A DNA stretch of 64,000 bases from Lysinibacillus mangiferihumi. Its GTDB lineage: Bacteria > Bacillota > Bacilli > Bacillales_A > Planococcaceae. Shown in pieces: positions 63,400 to 64,000 of the stretch (positions are counted from its first letter, which is position 1; each line of letters starts with the position of its first letter). The notes below the pieces were generated by a model, which was given only the letters and a program-made list of their open reading frames with translations, was not told where the DNA came from and did no database searches. The stretch is taken from NCBI RefSeq assembly GCF_003049665.1, contig NZ_PYWM01000003.1, positions 186,001-250,000 on the forward strand, read 5' to 3'. The translations under genes were made by a program, and so were the position numbers.

Positions 63400-63687
63400 T
63401 TATTTTTCGTTCCATGTTAAAAGCATTAATCTGTATATCATGAATACACCTAGATAAGCCCCAACAACTAAAAATAATGGATTTAAAAAAATGGCGTGGA
63501 TGGTTGTCATAAATACTGCACCATCTATGATAATTTGATAAATTGATGTGGATGCAATACTACCAAAAATTATCAGCGCTAGCACAGCCAAAACATTCCA
63601 TAGCAGGCGAGCACGATTACTTTTGTATTGCAGCAATAGCATAATAGCAGGGACAACGATGCTCGATAAGATGATGAACAGTTTCAA
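63400..63687 (-). CDS. Small multi-pass membrane protein
   Basis: A 95-residue leftward protein with three hydrophobic segments (about 3-19, 29-48 and 63-88) separated by short basic or polar loops (QYKSNRARLLWN). TTG start at 63687 with AAAGGAAGTG upstream. Not recognised; it resembles many small Bacillaceae membrane proteins of unknown role. Confidence 0.65.
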   Translation of the reverse strand: MKLFIILSSIVVPAIMLLLQYKSNRARLLWNVLAVLALIIFGSIASTSIYQIIIDGAVFMTTIHAIFLNPLFLVVGAYLGVFMIYRLMLLTWNEK

Positions 63688-64000
63688 CTTAAATCACTTC
63701 CTTTCCTTAATTATGACCATGACTTTTAAATCATAATCAATGGCGGAAAGTAAAGCATGCTGTAGTGTGACATAGCTAATAAAAAGAACGTGTAAAAAAT
63801 TTAGGAATGGGGTAATAAAAAATATAGCCAGTAATATGGCAATCAAGAATAGGGAAGAGAAATTATTGAATGGATAAAGGCTTTGTATGATGTTCAGCTT
63901 TTTTTAAACATATAATGATATGATTTAAGTACATATCCTGTTAAGGAAAAAAATCAAAGATTTAGGAGGGCTTATCATAAAAGATCATCGTGTAGTATAC
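63688..64000. other. Intergenic region and possible 5' edge of a further gene
   Basis: Contains a TATAAT at 63911-63916 and GGAGGG at 63965-63970. Six bases after the latter the sequence ATA AAA GAT CAT CGT GTA GTA TAC runs to the window edge, an open frame whose only well-spaced start codon is ATA (or ATC). No ATG, GTG or TTG is available. Confidence 0.35.

Noticed and set aside
1..64000. CRISPR array
   Set aside because: No regularly spaced repeats with unique spacers were seen; the repeat at 51695-51860 has only two copies and encloses palindromes.

Overview
The window is a low-GC Bacillota chromosome segment that most resembles Lysinibacillus or a close Bacillaceae relative. The evidence is AT-rich intergenic DNA, strong GGAGG ribosome binding sites, TTG/GTG starts, T-tailed hairpin terminators, and close likeness of several proteins to Bacillus subtilis families (PbuE, YclM, YndJ-like, LytR/CpsA/Psr, cold shock protein). 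The genus is an inference; no rRNA or tRNA gene is present.

Layout. 1-16.1 kb holds mostly single-gene housekeeping and envelope functions: an oxidase-like membrane protein (partial), a D-Ala-D-Ala carboxypeptidase, an SDR/MarR pair, an LCP ligase, signal peptidase I, the purine efflux pump pbuE behind a purine riboswitch, a cupin protein, small membrane proteins and acetyltransferases. 16.1-24.7 kb is accessory: an IS3-family element with an A6G frameshift site, a topoisomerase III gene, a broken caspase-like gene, a WYL regulator, a membrane acyltransferase and an unrecognised protein. 24.8-35.9 kb is a complete carbon-phosphorus lyase locus: phnF regulator, phnGHIJK-M-L, a PHP phosphoesterase in place of PhnP, and a phnD-C-E-E importer, with a probable PhoP box in front of phnG. 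36-40.6 kb has a chemotaxis receptor, a long gene-poor gap and aspartokinase III. 40.9-48 kb is a corrinoid salvage and remodelling cluster (cbiZ, cbiB, cobD, two histidine phosphatases, cobU, cobS, a second CobU-like protein, cblT, cblS). It is followed by a textbook cobalamin riboswitch that precedes a class I ribonucleotide reductase pair (48-51.7 kb). 51.7-64 kb contains a structured repeat, an ABC exporter remnant, a lipoprotein, an ynd-like operon, a second chemotaxis receptor, a cytoplasmic-looking beta-helix protein built of 45-residue repeats, 3-methyladenine glycosylase and a cold shock protein.

How parts work together. The phn locus should import phosphonates and release phosphate under phosphate starvation. 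The cob cluster should convert scavenged corrinoids and alpha-ribazole to adenosylcobalamin, and the riboswitch should then shut down the B12-independent ribonucleotide reductase when the cofactor is plentiful. The most unusual observations are a PhnJ lacking two of the four cysteines conserved in the E. coli enzyme next to a PhnK carrying a five-cysteine insertion; a guanine-type (C74) purine aptamer with ON architecture on the efflux pump pbuE; two CobU-like proteins that keep complementary halves of the CobU signature; and a possible Shine-Dalgarno-sequestering leader on cbiZ.
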